A stretch of DNA of 64,000 nt from Acidobacteriota bacterium (GCA_016196035.1 JACPYM010000051.1:21975-85974); one strand, 5' to 3'; numbered from the stretch's first letter, positions 8,301 to 15,947 are shown. The notes: generated by a model not told the origin, from the letters alone. Numbers and translations are program-made.

Positions 8301-8440
8301 AAAAATCCATCGTGATGTCCAGCACGGGCGACGCTGCCGTAATCGCCGGCAATTGAGCAATGGCGGCGGCGTCTGATGAACGAGGCGATCACCATCACGA
8401 CCCAGACGCCGATCACCACGCCGATCACTGTCAAGGCTGA
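8301..8440 (-). pseudogene. Remnant of a second MacB/FtsX-type permease
   Basis: On the minus strand, bases near 8435-8373 translate to ALTVIGVVIGVWVVMVIASF, nearly the same as residues 23-42 of the intact permease. In another frame, about 8360-8300 gives AQLPAITAASPVLDITMDFY, matching AQLPSVSISVPLLNITNDYF further into that protein. The intervening coding sequence is deleted and the frame is broken, so this is a decayed paralogue. It is followed by AGTCAGT tandem units at 8277-8300. Confidence 0.75.
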
Positions 8441-8466
8441 TCTGGGTGTCCCCCCGCCGTGACAAT

Positions 8467-8955
8467 TTAGCGGAGCGGAATCGGGTTGAATTCGAAGGTG
8501 CGCGGAAAATCGAGATTCACCACACGTTTCTGCTCCAGCCTACGCAGAAGCCGCAAGACATTTTCGCCTGACTCGGTTCCTGCATACCGGCGCAATAAGT
8601 AACCGACGGTAGGATCATCCTCTTCGAGCAGCGCGAAGAGGAGACGGCTCTCTTCAGGCGCGAGCCTCAGTGGAGCAAGATAGCGCTTGAAGAGAATAAC
8701 AGCCTGTTCGTTCTGAAAGGCAAGGCTTTCTACGGCGCACCCGAGGCTGACTTGCAACTGTTGTTCGAACTGCGCGCGCGTTTGGGCGCTGAGTGTGCCT
8801 GCCGCCCCCTTGATTGCGAAGTGCGGTACATTGAGGCGCACACAAACTGCCAGCAATTCTTCCGGCGTGGCCGGGATCTCCTGGCCAAACAAATCCTCAA
8901 CACCAATGGTTTGCGTCGCGGCAAAAAAGCCCGCCGGCGCGAGGGTCGCTAGCAC
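8467..8955 (-). CDS. Unrecognised protein, last gene of the TOMM operon
   Basis: About 162 residues if it starts at the GTG at 8955, which overlaps the stop of the preceding TPR-like gene by 7 bases (GTGCTAG), a common coupling arrangement. A longer frame begins at a TTG at 9060. I do not recognise the family. The N-terminus is mildly hydrophobic (LATLAPAGFFAAT); the rest is helical, with PATPEELLAVCVRLNVPHFAIKG and RLAPEESRLLFALLEEDDPTVGYLLRRY. The tight coupling implies a role with its neighbours. It could be an immunity, scaffold or regulatory factor, but nothing in the sequence decides this. Confidence 0.6.
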   Translation of the reverse strand: MLATLAPAGFFAATQTIGVEDLFGQEIPATPEELLAVCVRLNVPHFAIKGAAGTLSAQTRAQFEQQLQVSLGCAVESLAFQNEQAVILFKRYLAPLRLAPEESRLLFALLEEDDPTVGYLLRRYAGTESGENVLRLLRRLEQKRVVNLDFPRTFEFNPIPLR

Positions 8956-10826
8956 GGTGAAGAGTAGCGCCCGGAGTTGCCGGAAGTTCGATCGGCGATT
9001 TGCGGCGTCAGCGGATTGTGCATGCCGAGGACAGCAAAGCCCGGGCCCAGCAAGGCGCAATGGAAGCCCGCCGCCGGCAATACCTGGCGAAGCTGTTCGG
9101 TACGGGCAAAAACCGGTGCGGGCAGCGTTGCCGGTTTGGCGTTTTGCAATGCGCGGGCAATTTCCGCGCTGCCCGAAAGGGCGGCTGCGGCCAGCAGCGA
9201 GGCCGCGATTGAGGCGGAAACTGCCTCTGGCATGCTGCCCTCGAATTTTGCGCTCTTGCCCAGCAGGGAGCTTACGACGCGCGCTCCCACGGCTTCCGGC
9301 GCGTTGCTGGCGGCCCAGTGAAGCCCTGCCCGCATCCAGGCGCTGAATGCCTCTCTATGGTTCCCGCGCTCAGCAGCCAGCCTAGCCAGGATTAGGTTGG
9401 CATACAACGCATCGCTTTCTGAACGCGCCCCCAGCGTCGTGGAAAAGGCGGCGTTGAAATACTGCTCTGCCTGCTCGAATTCCTGACGACGACGGTACAG
9501 CCGGGCCAGGTTGATCGAATTTACATATTGGAGACGGCGGTCTGGGAAAGGCAAGCGCGCGGTTCGTTCTTCGATCTCCTTTTCCAGCGCTAAAGCCTGT
9601 GTGATGTCGCCTGCTTTCAGGCGGCAGAGCGCAAAGATATTTAACAGGTAAAGGTATTCGCGGCGCTCCTGTCCGGCCGGGTCGGCGAATGAACACGCCT
9701 GCTGAAAACATGCTTCGGCGCACGCGAGGTTGCCCGTCATCACATATCCCCAGCCTTTGGATTGCAACAGAAAGCTCCGCATTTCGGGGGGCAGAACCGC
9801 CGGGGGATCAGGGATGTTGGCCGCCTCAGCAAACCGTTGGGAAGCCACGCGCAGGCCCTGGGCATAAGACTGAAAGATTCCCCAATCCAATCCGATCCGA
9901 AGCTTCGTGAGTGCTCTTTCAAGCAGCCGCAACGTAATCCCCAGCCCACCTTCCGCCAGGCGCCGTTGTCCTTCGGTGTAAAGAAACCAGGGCTCCACAT
10001 ACATATTGTTCCCGTGGAACTGCGCATAAGCATCCAGCCAGCCAAAAGGGCGCGCCAGCGCGCCCAACCGATCAAATTCCAGGCGGGCCACATCCTGCGG
10101 ACGCCGCCGCCGCTCAGGCGGAACGAGACAATAACCATTGGCGAGCGGGATGAGCGCGGCGGCTGGCGGCAAATCAGCCGCCGCCAGCGCAAGCCGCATT
10201 TCAGGGGAGCTGACCCCAGGAACCAGGCCAAGAATATCTCCTGCCACGGTCACGGGCGGCGGTTCCCGGCTCCCTTGCCAGTCTATTTCCCAATCCGCCG
10301 GCACTGCCGGGTCGTCTGCATCTGCCGCGACCAGCGCGATCTTACTCGGCGTGGCGCGTAACGCTTGCGCCAAAAACCGGATAAAAAGGAGATTCTCGTT
10401 TTCCCAGGGAAGCGCAGCGCGCGGCGCGATCACCAGGAAGAGATAGGGTGCAACTCCCTGTACTCTTTCTCTGATTCGCTGCGCGAAGTTTAGTGATTCA
10501 ACGGTGGCCCGGTCGCCGAGCGCTTCAGCGTCAATAAACTCGCCGATAATATCGGCATAGGAAATTTCTCTGGGTGGCGCTGCGCGATGCCAGTCCGCCA
10601 CCGCGAATTCAGAACTCGGAAGCTCCAGCGCAAGTTGCGCAAAGAATTCCCGCGCCACTTGCTGGCCTCTCCAGGCACCAAGGCTCAAATCCGCCGCCAC
10701 CCAAGTTCCTGGCAGACCGGCGTTCTCAATTTGCTGCCTCAGCGTTTCCTGGCTTCGGGCGCGAAACCCCGGCAGGGATAGGGTGCCGGGGTCTCTGGTG
10801 AAATCAATTGTGGCGCGTTTCTCCAC
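8949..10826 (-). CDS. TPR-like protein coupled to the TOMM maturation genes
   Basis: 625 residues from a GTG at 10826, with GAGGG about 10 bases upstream; the start lies 3 bases after the dehydrogenase stop. Residues about 1-200 look like an alpha/beta, NTPase-like region (TWVAADLSLG, APYLFLVIAPRAALPW, IALVAADADDP), but no clear P-loop is visible. Residues about 270-520 contain helix-pair repeats of TPR type (GNLACAEACFQQACSFADP, INLARLYRRRQEFEQAEQYF). The C-terminus is Ala-rich. The family is not recognised; TPR proteins usually mediate protein contacts. The position inside the operon implies a function in making, sensing or resisting the peptide. A frameshift joining it to the next gene was considered but is not required. 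Confidence 0.75.
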   Translation of the reverse strand: MEKRATIDFTRDPGTLSLPGFRARSQETLRQQIENAGLPGTWVAADLSLGAWRGQQVAREFFAQLALELPSSEFAVADWHRAAPPREISYADIIGEFIDAEALGDRATVESLNFAQRIRERVQGVAPYLFLVIAPRAALPWENENLLFIRFLAQALRATPSKIALVAADADDPAVPADWEIDWQGSREPPPVTVAGDILGLVPGVSSPEMRLALAAADLPPAAALIPLANGYCLVPPERRRRPQDVARLEFDRLGALARPFGWLDAYAQFHGNNMYVEPWFLYTEGQRRLAEGGLGITLRLLERALTKLRIGLDWGIFQSYAQGLRVASQRFAEAANIPDPPAVLPPEMRSFLLQSKGWGYVMTGNLACAEACFQQACSFADPAGQERREYLYLLNIFALCRLKAGDITQALALEKEIEERTARLPFPDRRLQYVNSINLARLYRRRQEFEQAEQYFNAAFSTTLGARSESDALYANLILARLAAERGNHREAFSAWMRAGLHWAASNAPEAVGARVVSSLLGKSAKFEGSMPEAVSASIAASLLAAAALSGSAEIARALQNAKPATLPAPVFARTEQLRQVLPAAGFHCALLGPGFAVLGMHNPLTPQIADRTSGNSGRYSSPC

Positions 10827-10829
10827 GTG

Positions 10830-11654
10830 CTAGCCCTCGGCGCGATTCAGCTCGGATGCCTCGGCTTCCTGTCCGATGGCGATCAGATAGATGGTGGAGT
10901 GCGTCAGCCCATCCAAGTCAAGGAAGTCATCAATCCGACGATCGTAATAGCCGCCCAGGTTGATGCTCCCCAGGCCCAGGCCGAGCGCCACAAGGTTGAA
11001 ATTTTGGGCCACGTGCCCAGCTTCAAGTAAGGCGAAACGATAGCCGCGGTCGCCATACTTGAACGTCGAACGGTCGAAAACAGCCGTAATGAAAATAAGC
11101 AATGACGCATCGTGCACGTTGGTTTGCTGCGCCAGCGCGCGCGCCAGCGTCTCTGATTGGTCGCCATCGCGGAGCCGGCGCAGATGATTTTCTACCGGAT
11201 TGTAATGATAAAGGCCCGTTGGAAAGCCCTCGGCATGCGCGCTGTGGAAATAGATTTCCAGCGGATAAAGCGCCCCCGCCGACGGCGCGGCGCGGAACGC
11301 GCGCGGATACCCCAGCGAACGTTGATCGCGGGTGATGCCAGCAGCGCAATGCAGCAGCGTCGCCACGGTCTGCAAATTGACTGGCAGGGGAAGCATCTGC
11401 TTTGCCGTAGACCGTTTGAGGAGCGCTTCGCCGAGCGGGATGGTCAGCGGCGCCAACGTTGCGGGCAGTTCCAGAACCGGATAGCCGTGAAAGGAAAACG
11501 ATTCGGCAAGCTGCTCCATTCGCGCCAAGACCTCATGGTCAGCAGGCGGCACATCGAACGCCGACAGTTTCGAGTTCTCGTGGAAGGTTTCCCAAATGAG
11601 ATCGCCATCGCCTTCTGAAATTGGCGGATCGGTGAAGCGATTACTGTTGAGCAT
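10830..11654 (-). CDS. SagB-type FMN-dependent azoline dehydrogenase
   Basis: 274 residues, nitroreductase-fold. RSTAKQ (81-86) and APSAGALYPLEIYFH (123-137) are the FMN-phosphate and flavin-contact motifs of the SagB family, and FKYGDRGYRFALLEAGHVAQ (198-217) carries the Lys199-Tyr200 pair that in the family is needed for catalysis. LGLGLGSINLGGYYD (224-238) closes the flavin site. SagB enzymes oxidise thiazolines and oxazolines made by the YcaO cyclodehydratase to aromatic azoles. It lies 35 bases after the YcaO gene and 3 bases before the TPR gene, so the product is probably a thiazole-containing peptide rather than a simple azoline. Confidence 0.93.
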   Translation of the reverse strand: MLNSNRFTDPPISEGDGDLIWETFHENSKLSAFDVPPADHEVLARMEQLAESFSFHGYPVLELPATLAPLTIPLGEALLKRSTAKQMLPLPVNLQTVATLLHCAAGITRDQRSLGYPRAFRAAPSAGALYPLEIYFHSAHAEGFPTGLYHYNPVENHLRRLRDGDQSETLARALAQQTNVHDASLLIFITAVFDRSTFKYGDRGYRFALLEAGHVAQNFNLVALGLGLGSINLGGYYDRRIDDFLDLDGLTHSTIYLIAIGQEAEASELNRAEG

Positions 11655-11689
11655 GATTTTTCCGTGTTGGATGGTTGTCTATTCAATGC

Positions 11690-13021
11690 CTATGGATAGG
11701 GATGCGGGACAGAGTTGTCGCCTTTTTCGCGCGTGATGCCTGCGTAACCGAGTTGCTGGGGGATCGTCCAGAGCCGGTTGCCGCCCTGCGCACGGATACT
11801 ATGGCCGACGGCAAGCGGATGAAAGCCGGGGATGATGGCGCGTACCACCGACAGACCCACTTCCTGAACATCCGGCGTCGTCAGATCGCAAAGTAACGCC
11901 ATGTGGTTTACGGCGCGCAGCTTTTGCAACAGCGTTTGCAAGTCTTTCCCAGGCTCACCTGTGGATAGGTTCGCGAGACTGCCGAAATCTATCCGTGCCG
12001 GTGAGGCGAAAAGAAAATTCGCGAGCGGGGCCTTCGCATGATCGCACCAAAAATTCAGATGGCCGGTTTGATCCTCCACATTGTCGTAATGGGGGTTGTT
12101 CGCCAGACGCGGCATATGGATCATAATCTTCTGGCAATATTCCAGCGTATGCGCCAACTCTTCCAAACTCTTGCGGACAGCCTCTTCAGGATCAAGGGAT
12201 GCCGATCCGGCGGGAACCAGCGGCGGCGCCTCAGGCATGGTGTTGCGCGAAACAGAGAGGACTGTGGGGACACCGGCATCCAGCGTCATATCGAACAGCG
12301 TCACCTCATAACCGGCGTTCTCGAAGCGCGCGACAAGGTCGCGATTGCGCGCGCTCAGCGATTCCGCGCGAATCTGCGGAGGGGCCAGCCTGGCTTGCCA
12401 GGTGATGGTAAATGCGTCGCGCTCGATCACTTCGCAAAGCGCGGAAATCGCCGCTTCAAAATAGCTGCAATGACAGGCCAGTCCAGTCGAAATGGACTGC
12501 GCGATGGGGCTGTCCCCTTGCCCGCGATGGTAGATGTAGGGGACATAGACCATGGCCGCCGGGACGTGCCAGCTCTCGCCGCGCAGCGGGTCAACCGCCG
12601 GCGCCCATCGCACCGGCGTGTGCTCATCGAAAGGCACAAACATCACTTTGGGGTTCTGATACTGCGCCGGGCTGAGCAGCGCGAACTCCGCCGGATGCAC
12701 ACAGCGGAAAGGCGCGTTCGCATAGGGATGGAGCGGCAACTCCGCCAACTGGTAAAGCGCTCCGCAATAGCGTTCGACTGACTCGCCAATCGCCTTCGCC
12801 ATGGCGATGCCGCGCTGGGCAGACGCGCCGCCAGTCTTGTTAAAGTTCGCTTGCTCGCTGAAAGAATCGGTATTGCACGCTTGCGCGAAAAAATGAAAAA
12901 AATCAGGACTGCCCGGCTGGCGGGGCGATTCCGTCACAAACTGAACAATCCCCAGATGCTCGTCTACGATGTATTCCAACGCATCAAATAGGCGCCGCAA
13001 GGATTTCTGTTTCGCACTCAT
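11690..13021 (-). CDS. YcaO cyclodehydratase (SagD-like)
   Basis: 443 residues. The ATP/Mg-binding signature of YcaO proteins is visible: GIAMAKAIGESVERYCG (71-87) with Glu80, Glu83 and Arg84, and CHCSYFEAAISALCEVIERDAF (183-204) with Glu189, Glu197, Glu200 and Arg201. The C-terminus ends in SVPHPYP, the Pro-rich tail important for azoline-forming YcaO enzymes. It should phosphorylate the precursor backbone amide and cyclise Cys residues to thiazolines. The start codon overlaps the stop of the E1-like gene (ATGA at 13021-13018), giving a discrete SagC + SagD pair rather than a fusion. Confidence 0.95.
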   Translation of the reverse strand: MSAKQKSLRRLFDALEYIVDEHLGIVQFVTESPRQPGSPDFFHFFAQACNTDSFSEQANFNKTGGASAQRGIAMAKAIGESVERYCGALYQLAELPLHPYANAPFRCVHPAEFALLSPAQYQNPKVMFVPFDEHTPVRWAPAVDPLRGESWHVPAAMVYVPYIYHRGQGDSPIAQSISTGLACHCSYFEAAISALCEVIERDAFTITWQARLAPPQIRAESLSARNRDLVARFENAGYEVTLFDMTLDAGVPTVLSVSRNTMPEAPPLVPAGSASLDPEEAVRKSLEELAHTLEYCQKIMIHMPRLANNPHYDNVEDQTGHLNFWCDHAKAPLANFLFASPARIDFGSLANLSTGEPGKDLQTLLQKLRAVNHMALLCDLTTPDVQEVGLSVVRAIIPGFHPLAVGHSIRAQGGNRLWTIPQQLGYAGITREKGDNSVPHPYP

Positions 13022-14151
13022 TCTTCAACCACCTTGCTCGCGAGCGAGCTGTTGATGATGGATGTGGAGGAACGGCGGATAAGCGGGCTACAGGCGCGGC
13101 AGCGCGGCACGCGCAGGACTTTTCTTGAATCAATGCGACCGGCCAACAGGTTCACCTCCATCACGGAGCCGACTTTCCAGAGCGGGAGCGCACGACTATA
13201 AAATTTCATCAGCTCGAGGGCGGCGATATCGCCGAGTACCGAAGCCATCGAAGGATGGAAGCCCGCCACCTGCTGGCCGGCGAAGGCCTGCGCCTCCAGC
13301 GCAGACTCCAGCGCGTGGCCGGTGCGCGTGGATTCCAACCGCGCAATAAAGCATTCGAAGCAGGCTGTCTCGCCAGGAATCACGGAAGGGCCGATATAGC
13401 CGACCATATCCTGCAACACCACGGGAAGGAAGTGGCGGTCACGTTCCAGGCAGAAAGCGTTCCACTCTCGCATCAAGCGCAAGCCGCCGAAATCGGAAGT
13501 CGCCACAAGGCAATCAAACGAATCCGCTTGAAGCTTTGCCAGCCAGTCCTCATAGGCAAGGGGTTCAACGGCCACCTTCCACAACGGCGCCCGGAACTGC
13601 GTCCCGTCAAAGAAAGAAAGATTGCGGAGAAACGGATAATCAATCAGCGCGACATTTGTCACGCCGGAGGTGACTAGCGCGTTGGTCAGTTGGCGTGAAA
13701 TGTGGTTGACGCCGAGAATCGCAACACGGACCTGGCTCAGTTGTTCAATGACTGCGCCGGTTGATGTCCCAAAATTCCAATAGAAAACATCGAGCGGGCC
13801 TTCAGGGTCGGCTGGGCCAGCGTCTTGGCCCGCCGGGATCACAAAGCGGCGGGCCAGCAGTTGCTCAATGAGTTGCCTGACAGCGGGGTGATCCGGAGCC
13901 GCAAAGTGGTCACAGGCTTCCCTGATCGTTATCCCTTCCCCCGTCATTGCAGCGAGCAGTATCTGAATGGCCGGCATCGCGCGCTCGCCGCGAATCATGA
14001 CCTGTGTGGAGCCGCGTCTGAGGATCGCCCCCTCGGCGGATTCAATCAGTTGAACGGGCAGCGCGATGAAGCGCCGCGCATCCTCAACCGCAGCCGTCTG
14101 GTCACCGGCGGTCAGTCCATTCAGCCCGTGAGGGAGGTTATCATTGCTCAT
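13018..14151 (-). CDS. E1/ThiF-like leader-binding partner of YcaO (SagC/TOMM cyclodehydratase type)
   Basis: 377 residues from the ATG at 14151, which has GGAG 6-9 bases upstream; an in-frame TTG at 14211 is less likely. Residues about 30-105 resemble the winged-helix RiPP recognition element (FIALPVQLIESAEGAILRRG, IREACDHFAAPDHPAVRQLI). Residues 141-171 are a Rossmann strand-turn-helix (VRVAILGVNHISRQLTNALV). Two zinc-type pairs, CFEC (264-267) and CRAC (351-354), are conserved in this family. Such proteins bind the precursor leader and activate the YcaO enzyme. The N-terminal winged helix followed by an E1-like fold is the SagC/TOMM cyclodehydratase layout. Confidence 0.88.
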   Translation of the reverse strand: MSNDNLPHGLNGLTAGDQTAAVEDARRFIALPVQLIESAEGAILRRGSTQVMIRGERAMPAIQILLAAMTGEGITIREACDHFAAPDHPAVRQLIEQLLARRFVIPAGQDAGPADPEGPLDVFYWNFGTSTGAVIEQLSQVRVAILGVNHISRQLTNALVTSGVTNVALIDYPFLRNLSFFDGTQFRAPLWKVAVEPLAYEDWLAKLQADSFDCLVATSDFGGLRLMREWNAFCLERDRHFLPVVLQDMVGYIGPSVIPGETACFECFIARLESTRTGHALESALEAQAFAGQQVAGFHPSMASVLGDIAALELMKFYSRALPLWKVGSVMEVNLLAGRIDSRKVLRVPRCRACSPLIRRSSTSIINSSLASKVVEE

Positions 14152-14233
14152 AGATGCTCCATAAAAGACGGTATGAAGAAGCCGGATAAAATGCCGGCAA
14201 ATGCTCCTCATTCCGGTGTCTACAGCATTCCGC

Positions 14234-15079
14234 TCAATCTCTTTGGCTCCCGCGCTTCCTTTGAGAGAGAATTGGCATCGCTACTATCCCCCAGAAATTG
14301 ACCAGCGAATGCATCAGAATTGCCGGATAAAGGTTGTTCGCAAACAGGGCCAGCGCCGATAGCATGAACGACAAGATCAATGCATAAATCACCATGCCTA
14401 TTCCAAAAACCACATGGATACTGGCAAACATCAGCGCCGTGAAAAAGATTGCACGGGCCGTGTTCCCGGTATACGCCAGCAGCGCGTTGAAAACATATCC
14501 GCGAAAGATCAGCTCCTCAAGCGCCGGCACTGTCAGCGCGCCTAGTATGGTTAATAAGCTGAGTTCCAAGCGGGAGAGTCTATCCGATTGCGCGTGCTCG
14601 ACCCGCTGCGCGTAAAACATTTTGAAGCCAAAATACCCAATGCCCCACTCCAAGATCGGCCAGAGCAGGATTCCTATCCCGGCCCCGATTATCGCCAGCG
14701 TTGCACCCGCGAAGGAAAGATTTCCTCCCCATCCCACGGTGACGCCGCCAACCCCTCGGCGTGCGAAGAGGAAGGAAAAGATCAGAGCCGCCACAAACGT
14801 CCAGATATTGTAGAGGCAGAGTGCAGCCGTGAACTGGCGCTGGATGTTCAGTGCCGCGAAAACTCGCGTGAGGTCAATCCGTGTCCGAGCCAGTAACGCA
14901 TAGGAAAGCGAAGTCCCCGCAACCCCCATCCACGCCACTGGGAGGTAAATAATGGTCGGCAGATCAGCATTGACCATAGGCGTATTATTCCAAACCGGGA
15001 ACACGACGCGCAGCATCAATGAAAGCAAGGCCCCGCGAAGAATGTGATCCAGGCCCGGTCTTTTTAAGCTGTTAGACAA
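14234..15079 (-). CDS. CPBP-family intramembrane protease-like protein (SagE-like)
   Basis: About 281 residues from a TTG at 15079 giving MSNSLKRPGLDHILRG; the frame extends to a TTG at 15193 but that part is a repeat-rich spacer, and ATGs at 15016 and 14977 are alternatives. The protein is strongly hydrophobic with about seven or eight helices. CPBP motifs are intact: PALEELIFRGYVF (Glu188, Glu189, Arg193), FASIH (His222) and HSLVN (His257, Asn261). Relatives include SagE of streptolysin-S clusters, implicated in immunity and proposed for leader processing. Its position right after the precursor gene fits a processing or self-protection role. Confidence 0.9.
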   Translation of the reverse strand: MSNSLKRPGLDHILRGALLSLMLRVVFPVWNNTPMVNADLPTIIYLPVAWMGVAGTSLSYALLARTRIDLTRVFAALNIQRQFTAALCLYNIWTFVAALIFSFLFARRGVGGVTVGWGGNLSFAGATLAIIGAGIGILLWPILEWGIGYFGFKMFYAQRVEHAQSDRLSRLELSLLTILGALTVPALEELIFRGYVFNALLAYTGNTARAIFFTALMFASIHVVFGIGMVIYALILSFMLSALALFANNLYPAILMHSLVNFWGIVAMPILSQRKRGSQRD

Positions 15080-15086
15080 AGCAATA

Positions 15087-15113
15087 GCTGGCTGCACCAA
15101 TTGCACAGCCAGC
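15087..15113 (-). terminator. Candidate attenuator hairpin between precursor and SagE-like gene
   Basis: GCTGGCTG (15087-15094) and CAGCCAGC (15106-15113) are perfect 8-base arms around an 11-base loop. On the minus strand the hairpin is followed by TATTGCTTTGTC, a loose T-rich stretch. It lies in the 124-base gap between the precursor stop and the likely SagE-like start, where a partial terminator would let the precursor mRNA be more abundant than the enzyme mRNAs. Weak by itself. Confidence 0.35.
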
Positions 15114-15203
15114 AAAGCCGCTCGGCAACGATAGGCGCGGGCTTGCAGCCCCGCATCCTGTGTAGCCCCGCATCCGGGGTAAGCCAGAAGCAAAAGTTTT
15201 GAA

Positions 15204-15563
15204 TCAAGCTAGATCAGCAGGTTTCGGCTGAGCCACAGAGACCGCACAGCAGCAGCAGCAGCAGGCAATACAGCAGCAGCAGCGAATGCCACCATCTCCA
15301 CTGCCTCCGCCCCCGGTTGTCGTCCCCGGCTTCTTGAGCGCGGCAACAGCCACTGCGTTCAAGCCCTGCAAATCCTGGAACGTCAAGTTCAAGGTTGCCG
15401 GCGCCGTCGTGGGTTTTTCAATCAGTGACAATAAATCAGGTCGGGTGAGTTTCCTGACTCGTGGCGAGAGCACTTTCAATTCCTGGTCTGTAAATCCCAT
15501 CCTTGTGAGTGGTGTTGTGGGCGTAATAACGATAGGGGTACTCACTGAAGCTTTTTTAGCCAT
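15204..15563 (-). CDS. TOMM precursor peptide with poly-Cys core (streptolysin-S-like)
   Basis: 119 residues from the ATG at 15563, with GGAGA 8-12 bases upstream; a longer frame from a TTG at 15659 lacks such a site. Residues 1-80 form a leader with MGFTDQELKVLSPRVRKL and TFQDLQGLNAVAVAALKK; 84-92 are a flexible Gly/Ser stretch ending in GDGG; the core reads IRCCCCIACCCCCCAVSVA, then a polar tail QPKPADLA. Ten of the core residues are Cys (95-98, 101-106) and none occurs in the leader. The GG-then-poly-Cys pattern followed by a small hydrophobic block resembles streptolysin S (from memory GGCCCCCTTCCFSIA). Cyclised and oxidised, these cysteines would become thiazoles. The leader is unusually long compared with SagA (about 53 residues in total). 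Confidence 0.88.
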   Translation of the reverse strand: MAKKASVSTPIVITPTTPLTRMGFTDQELKVLSPRVRKLTRPDLLSLIEKPTTAPATLNLTFQDLQGLNAVAVAALKKPGTTTGGGGSGDGGIRCCCCIACCCCCCAVSVAQPKPADLA

Positions 15564-15584
15564 TTCGCAATCTCCATTATAGTG

Positions 15585-15608
15585 ATGTTGCTGGTTAATG
15601 TTGCTGGT
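15585..15608. promoter_or_regulatory. Direct repeat upstream of the precursor start, possible operator
   Basis: ATGTTGCTGGT occurs twice, at 15585-15595 and 15598-15608, with a 13-base period. The copies lie between the candidate promoter and the ribosome-binding site of the precursor gene. A tandem site at this position could bind a regulator, but no dedicated regulator gene is seen in the operon. Confidence 0.35.
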
Positions 15609-15621
15609 GAGTCGGCGATGC

Positions 15622-15650
15622 ATTGCAATCAAGAAAAAATGCAACGTCAA
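15622..15650 (-). promoter_or_regulatory. Candidate sigma-70-type promoter of the TOMM operon
   Basis: On the minus strand, TTGACG (15650-15645) and TGCAAT (15627-15622) are separated by 17 bases, about 60 bases before the precursor ATG. The -35 match is good and the -10 match moderate. A perfect TATAAT at 15582-15577 lies too close to the start codon to be the main promoter. Confidence 0.4.
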
Positions 15651-15674
15651 CCGCGCCAAACGCTTTGGACGAAT

Positions 15675-15844
15675 GGGCTGCCTAAGCAGCCCAGAGTCTG
15701 TAGTGCATTGAGAACGGAAATGATAAAAACAAGCTTGCTAGTCTGACTTGCTTAGCAAGATGGAAATGAAAGCCGCGCAATTTCCATTCGCACCCTAACG
15801 AAAGCTCAATAACCTGTCAATGGCGGGCAAGCTTTTGCCCGCCA
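15675..15844. repeat. Two perfect hairpins in the spacer between TOMM operon and upstream permease
   Basis: The spacer 15564-15947 carries no gene besides the promoter region described. GGGCTGC (15675-15681) pairs with GCAGCCC (15686-15692) around CTAA, and TGGCGGGCAA (15821-15830) pairs with TTGCCCGCCA (15835-15844) around GCTT. The second may end transcription of the permease gene to its right, but it lacks a T-run on either strand. The first lies just upstream of the putative TOMM promoter. Confidence 0.5.
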
Positions 15845-15947
15845 AGAAAAAGAACCGCGCAGCGCGCGTCGCGCAAACTGTCCGCAAAAGTTTGACGCCC
15901 ACCCGTCAATGGCTTGGCACCCCGGCTACGACTTTACTGTTGATGAT

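Noticed and set aside
8467..9060. Frameshift joining the TPR-like gene to the following small ORF
   Set aside because: The second ORF has its own GTG start overlapping the stop by 7 bases, a normal coupling arrangement, and neither protein looks truncated by family criteria that I can apply. It remains possible.
15577..15582. Perfect TATAAT just before the precursor start as its promoter
   Set aside because: It lies only about 14 bases before the ATG and immediately next to the Shine-Dalgarno, with no -35 at 17 bases; the promoter further upstream is more plausible.
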